Source: Pseudomonadota bacterium
Lineage (GTDB): Bacteria > Pseudomonadota > Gammaproteobacteria > Burkholderiales > Burkholderiaceae_D
Assembly: GCA_030272785.1 (NCBI GenBank)
Contig: JARXKM010000013.1
Span: 4,445 to 40,193, forward strand
Length of the DNA stretch: 35,749 nucleotides
Reading direction: 5' to 3'
The notes under the pieces are model-generated. The model did not search any database. It was given only the letters and a program-made list of their open reading frames with translations, and was not told the DNA's origin. The translations under genes and the position numbers were made by a program. Shown one piece after another: positions 32,344 through 35,749 of this stretch (the stretch's first letter is position 1; every line of letters begins with the position of its first letter).

Positions 32344-33338
32344 TCGTGCGGCTCGGCAGGCGCGGCCGCGGCGGGCGTGGCGACGATTTTTTTCAGGATC
32401 GACAGCACCGAGACGATCGATTTTTCCAGCCGCATCATGCGCTCGTCGATCTGGCCGCCGCTGCCGGCCGTCTCCGGGCCGCCCGGTGCGGCGGCGATGG
32501 CGGCGATGGCGGCGCCGGCCGGCAGTTCGAACTCGTCGTCGATATCGCGGATCACCGTCTCGACGTCGCTTTCGCTGAACGCGTGCAGCTCTTCCAGGTA
32601 GCCCATCAGCAGCAGGCGGTCGCACAGGGTGTTGGTCTTGCGCGGAATGCCGCCGGTGTAGCCGAAGATGGCGGCATGCGCGCCGGCCGAGAAGGCGGGA
32701 TCGCCGTTCCAGCCGACGGTGGCGAGGCGGTGCTCGATGTAGGCCTGGGTCTCGGCCGCGTCCATCGGGCCGAGGTGGTAGCTGGCGATGACGCGCTGGC
32801 GCAGCTGCGACATGCCGTCGCTGTGCAAGGTGACGCGGAACTCCGGCTGGCCGAGCAGGAAGGTCTGCAGCAGCGACTTGTCGTCGGTCTGGAAGTTCGA
32901 CAGCATGCGCAATTCCTCGACCGTGCGCGCGCTCAGGTTCTGCGCCTCGTCGACGATCAGCAAGGCGCGCCGGCCCTGCTGCTCGCAGGCGCGCAGGAAC
33001 TGTTCGATCCGGGTCAGCAGGTCGGCCTTGCTGGCGTTTTCATACGGCAGCCCGAACGACGAGGCGACCATGCGCAAGGTGTCGTCCGAATCGAGATTGG
33101 TATTGACGATGTGGGCGGCGACGATCTGCTCGGACGGCAGATTGTTGAGCAGGTTGCGCACCAGCGTGGTCTTGCCGGCGCCGACTTCGCCGGTGATGAC
33201 GATGAAGCCCTCGCCCTGCGACAGGCCATAGTCGAGGTAAGCCATGGCGCGCTTGTGGCCCTTGCTGCCGTAGAAGAAATGGGGGTCGGGACGCAGCCGG
33301 AACGGTTTGGCGCTGAGCCCGTAAAAGGTTTCATACAT
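32340..33338 (-). CDS. XrtA/PEP-CTERM-associated ExeA-like AAA ATPase
   Basis: An ATPase of 332 aa, matching the exosortase-associated ATPase family (TIGR03015 from memory) related to ExeA/GspA. It has MYETFYGLSAKPFRLRPDPHFFY at the start, Walker A GEVGAGKTT (residues 50-58), Walker B LLIVDEAQN (Asp130, Glu131) and GFTGGIPRKTNTL-like GYTGGIPRKTNTL near the end of the AAA domain. The last 60 residues are Ala/Gly-rich and include a possible short coiled coil (MMRLEKSIVSVLSILKKIV). It may energise assembly of the export machinery through the peptidoglycan. The start ATG 33338 has GGAG about 12 nt upstream. It sits 17 nt after the outer-membrane protein gene. Confidence 0.94.
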   Translation of the reverse strand: MYETFYGLSAKPFRLRPDPHFFYGSKGHKRAMAYLDYGLSQGEGFIVITGEVGAGKTTLVRNLLNNLPSEQIVAAHIVNTNLDSDDTLRMVASSFGLPYENASKADLLTRIEQFLRACEQQGRRALLIVDEAQNLSARTVEELRMLSNFQTDDKSLLQTFLLGQPEFRVTLHSDGMSQLRQRVIASYHLGPMDAAETQAYIEHRLATVGWNGDPAFSAGAHAAIFGYTGGIPRKTNTLCDRLLLMGYLEELHAFSESDVETVIRDIDDEFELPAGAAIAAIAAAPGGPETAGSGGQIDERMMRLEKSIVSVLSILKKIVATPAAAAPAEPHE

Positions 33339-33355
33339 CGGTGTGTTCGACTCCG

Positions 33356-34921
33356 CTATAACGCTAGTGAAAGGGACGCGCTGAGCGCATTTTCGCGATA
33401 CGTGCGTCCGCCCAAAGTGAGCGTATCGCCTTCGGCCCGGTGCAGCTCGACCGCCGCCTTCAGTTTCGGCTGCAGCTGGCGCGTCAGCGCCGCGCTGACC
33501 AGCCGCGCGGTGCTCTTGACGCCGGTCGCCAGCGATTCGCTGCGCGTCGAACTGGCGACCAGATTGACGCCGCTGCGCGGCGAAAGGCGGTAATTGAGCG
33601 ACAGCGCGGCCACGGCCTGGCGCGTATTGTCGTTCAGGCTGGCCGGGTTGATGCCGGCCAGCGCGCTGTCGCTCTCCTGCACCGACAGGGCGGTGCGGCG
33701 GGTGGCGTTGAGCGAGAGCACGGTGGTGGTCTTGGCCGTGTTGAACGCCGCCGCCGCCTGCAACTGGCGCTGCAGCAGGAAGCGGTTGCTGAAGTAGTTA
33801 ACGTTGTCGGCCAGCGACGCCGGCAGGCCGGTGGTGCGCAGGTAGGCGTCGACGGCTTGGCGGCGCGCCACCGGATCGGCGATGTTGGCGCTGAACAGGC
33901 GATCGAGCAGGGCGGCCGTGTCGACCGTGGCCGGCAGCAGGAACTGCTCGCGCGCGGTGGTGACGGCATCGTTGTAGTTCAGGCTCCAGACCGTGCTGCG
34001 GCTGCGGTGGCTGGCGTTGAGCGCATAGCTGGCGCCGTAGTAGCGCTGGCCCGCGCTGGCCTGCAGCGACGTGCGCAGCGACGGCGTCCACGTGAAGCCG
34101 AGCGAATAGCTGGCACCGGCGGTCTTGCCGCCCGTCGACTGGTAGTCGTACTTGTCGTAGCCGCCGGCGCCGGTCAGGCTGAACGATTCCGCCAGGCGCC
34201 AGCGCAGGTTGGTCGAGGCGTTTTCCGCGGTCGACTTGCCGCCGCGCGTGCTGTCGAGGTGCTGCTCGCTCGCCTGCAGGCCCCAGCCGAGCGTGCGGTA
34301 GGCCGCGCCGCTGGCGATGTTCATCGACACGGTGTCGCCGACGCTGTCGCCGAACCCGATATTGCCGGACTTGACCGAATCGCGCGCATAACGCAATTCG
34401 GCATTGGCGGCATTGCCGAAGCGGTGCACCAGGTAGGGGCTGAGGCGATAACTGCTGACGTCGGCGCGATTGGTGTTGCTGTACGGATTGTTGGCCAGCT
34501 GCGGGCCGAACGCCGAGATGGCGCGCTGGGCGATCGACGCGCTGCCGTCGAACAACAGCAGGTCTTCGACCAGCTTGGCCTTGGCGTGCGCGTCGAGCTG
34601 GCGCTGCGAGCGGTTGTTGCCGGCCACCTGATTGTCCGAATATCGGTAGAGGTGACTGGTGAAGGCGGCATTGAGCTTCAGGCGCGGGCCTTCGTTGACG
34701 ATCAACAGCGACGGCGCCAGATCGGTGATGAACTCGCTGTGGGCCAGTGCGGCCGTCTCCAGCCTGACGTTGTCGGTATAGGTCTCGCGCAGTTCGACGC
34801 TGGGAACGACCTTCCAGTCGGCGCGGCAAGACGGGGCCATCAGCAAGGCCAGCATCGCCACCGGCGCCGCCAGCGGCAGCGCGGCGCCGGCCGTGGCCGG
34901 CGCGCGCCGTCGTTTAGCCAT
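33356..34921 (-). CDS. PEP-CTERM-associated outer-membrane beta-barrel protein
   Basis: A protein of 521 aa, matching the PEP-CTERM-linked outer-membrane family (TIGR03016 from memory). The start is ATG 34921 (MAKRRRAPATAG), followed by a hydrophobic signal segment and likely cleavage near CRA-DW. The mature part is made of alternating short amphipathic strands rich in Tyr, Ser and Asn (ELRETYTDNVRLE at the start, RLSPYLVHRFGN, NLRWRLAESFSLTGAGGYDKY) and ends in SLSLAL, a barrel-type C-terminus. It is probably an outer-membrane porin-like part of EPS secretion. The start overlaps the tyrosine kinase stop by 8 nt. No lipobox fits, despite a Cys in the signal region. Confidence 0.9.
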   Translation of the reverse strand: MAKRRRAPATAGAALPLAAPVAMLALLMAPSCRADWKVVPSVELRETYTDNVRLETAALAHSEFITDLAPSLLIVNEGPRLKLNAAFTSHLYRYSDNQVAGNNRSQRQLDAHAKAKLVEDLLLFDGSASIAQRAISAFGPQLANNPYSNTNRADVSSYRLSPYLVHRFGNAANAELRYARDSVKSGNIGFGDSVGDTVSMNIASGAAYRTLGWGLQASEQHLDSTRGGKSTAENASTNLRWRLAESFSLTGAGGYDKYDYQSTGGKTAGASYSLGFTWTPSLRTSLQASAGQRYYGASYALNASHRSRSTVWSLNYNDAVTTAREQFLLPATVDTAALLDRLFSANIADPVARRQAVDAYLRTTGLPASLADNVNYFSNRFLLQRQLQAAAAFNTAKTTTVLSLNATRRTALSVQESDSALAGINPASLNDNTRQAVAALSLNYRLSPRSGVNLVASSTRSESLATGVKSTARLVSAALTRQLQPKLKAAVELHRAEGDTLTLGGRTYRENALSASLSLAL

Positions 34922-35749
34922 AGTGATAGTCATAGGTTTCTTCGATGCCCGGGAACTCGCGCGTCTTGTTGTAGATGATATTGACGTTGTTGCAGCCTTC
35001 GAGCTGGCGCAACGATTCCTTGACGGCATGCTGGGTGGTCGTTTCCGATTCCACCACCAGGACGATCTGGCCCATGTGGGTGGCCAGCACGTGCGCTTCG
35101 CTGGTCAGCAGCAGCGGCGGCGAGTCGAAAATGACGATACGGTCGGGATAGCGGTTGGCGATCTCGTGGACGAAGTTGCTCATCGACTGGCTGGCGAGCA
35201 ATTCGGTGGCGCGCGGCGTGCTGGTGCCGGCGGACAGGATGCTCAGTGCGTCGACATTGGTGCGTAGCAAAACGTCGGCCAGGTCGATCTTGTCGTCGAG
35301 CAGGATGTCCATCAGGCCGCGCTCCGCCGGCAAGCCGAGGGTGCGCAGCACCGAAGGACGGGCGACGTCGGCATCGATCAGCAGCACCGTGTGGTCCAGC
35401 TCCATGGCAATGCTCATCGCCAGGTTGATCGCGCAATAGGTCTTGCCCTCGCCCGGTACCGAACTGGTGACCATGATCAGGTTGGCGGGCTTGGTGCTGT
35501 CGGCGCTTTCGCTGAATGCCCGCTTGATCAATGGCCGCTTGATGATGCGGAAGTCTTCCACCAGCATGGTGCGACCGCCAGCGGCCGTGACCATGCCCAT
35601 GTCACGCATCCGGTTCAGGTCCAGTTCGACCTTCTTGACGCCTTGCTTGCGCGCCTTGAGCGGCGCCGGCGCCACCACGGCGGCAGGCGCAGCGACGGCG
35701 GCAGGCGCAGCGACGGCGGCAGGCGCAGCGACGGCGGCAGGCGCAGCGA
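34914..35749 (-). CDS. XrtA-associated tyrosine autokinase (BY-kinase, 5' part outside window)
   Basis: The open frame continues past the right edge with no stop, so only the C-terminal 278 codons are seen. Walker A SSVPGEGKT (about 35440-35465), Walker A' LLIDADVARP (about 35355-35385) and Walker B IVIFDSPPLLL identify a bacterial tyrosine kinase of the exosortase-associated family (TIGR03018 from memory). The C-terminal tail ends TYDYHYG with three tyrosines, the usual autophosphorylation cluster, which lets it control a Wzc/EpsF-type chain-length protein, likely encoded further right. The visible N-terminal part has an Ala/Pro/Val repeat (35677-35748) as a linker before KVELDLNRMRDMG. A GTG at 35678 could be read as a start, but the frame before it is open and the family is longer. 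Confidence 0.93.
   Translation of the reverse strand, partial: AAPAAVAAPAAVAAPAAVAAPAAVVAPAPLKARKQGVKKVELDLNRMRDMGMVTAAGGRTMLVEDFRIIKRPLIKRAFSESADSTKPANLIMVTSSVPGEGKTYCAINLAMSIAMELDHTVLLIDADVARPSVLRTLGLPAERGLMDILLDDKIDLADVLLRTNVDALSILSAGTSTPRATELLASQSMSNFVHEIANRYPDRIVIFDSPPLLLTSEAHVLATHMGQIVLVVESETTTQHAVKESLRQLEGCNNVNIIYNKTREFPGIEETYDYHYG
35677..35748 (-). repeat. Four perfect 18-bp tandem repeats in the kinase linker
   Basis: The 18-mer ACGGCGGCAGGCGCAGCG occurs four times without change at 35677, 35695, 35713 and 35731, up to the window edge. In the kinase frame each copy encodes six residues of the pattern V-A-A-P-A-A. Perfect copies imply recent expansion or slippage. Multiples of 18 keep the frame, so linker length can vary without breaking the gene. 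Confidence 0.85.

Noticed and set aside
32344-32625. N-terminal extension of the DUF3473 deacetylase
   Set aside because: The extra 94 residues are Arg-rich and lie in another frame of the ATPase gene; ATG 32343 overlaps the ATPase stop as expected for coupling.

Overview
This GC-rich window reads as part of the chromosome of a betaproteobacterium, most likely Oxalobacteraceae (Massilia, Duganella or Janthinobacterium type). I infer this from codon use and from the gene families, not from a search. Almost all of it is one exopolysaccharide (EPS) locus of the exosortase A / PEP-CTERM kind. Such loci build an envelope or floc polysaccharide and carry the protein-sorting transpeptidase XrtA with its usual companions.

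Layout. (1) 1-1090, minus strand: an unrecognised partial gene (possibly a beta-propeller protein) and a small Tat-type lipoprotein, both probably outside the EPS locus. (2) 1091-1874: an intergenic region with AT-rich flanks, several hairpins and a good sigma70-type promoter. (3) 1875-10755, plus strand: tviB- and tviC-like UDP-HexNAc dehydrogenase and epimerase, a PEP-CTERM-type initiating sugar transferase, the two-component pair prsK/prsR, and an envelope parallel beta-helix protein. (4) 18328-10707, minus strand: O-ligase/polymerase, polysaccharide deacetylase, acyl carrier protein, two alpha/beta hydrolases, an exported TPR protein, and a second Wzy-like protein with a soluble domain inserted. 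(5) 18590-23311, plus strand: AMP-forming ligase, PLP decarboxylase, and an asparagine-synthase-like protein. (6) 35749-23349, minus strand: tyrosine autokinase (cut by the window edge), outer-membrane barrel protein, ExeA-like ATPase, DUF3473 deacetylase, FemAB-like acyltransferase, three glycosyltransferases, an XrtA-EpsI fusion, and amidotransferase 1.

How it fits together. TviB and TviC would supply N-acetylhexosaminuronic acid precursors. The sugar transferase starts the repeat unit on undecaprenyl phosphate and the three glycosyltransferases extend it. Amidotransferases, deacetylases and the FemAB-like protein modify it. One or both Wzy-like proteins polymerise it or ligate it to protein. 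The tyrosine kinase, with export partners presumably past the right edge, controls chain length and export. PrsK/PrsR, a sigma54-type pair, would regulate PEP-CTERM and EPS genes. XrtA would cut PEP-CTERM proteins and pass them to surface attachment. I found no PEP-CTERM substrate in the window.

The least understood part is the free-standing ligase, PLP decarboxylase, ACP and hydrolase set. It looks like a small carrier-protein pathway making an unknown acyl or aminoacyl group, split here over two divergent units. No tRNA, rRNA, CRISPR array, insertion sequence or phage gene was seen.
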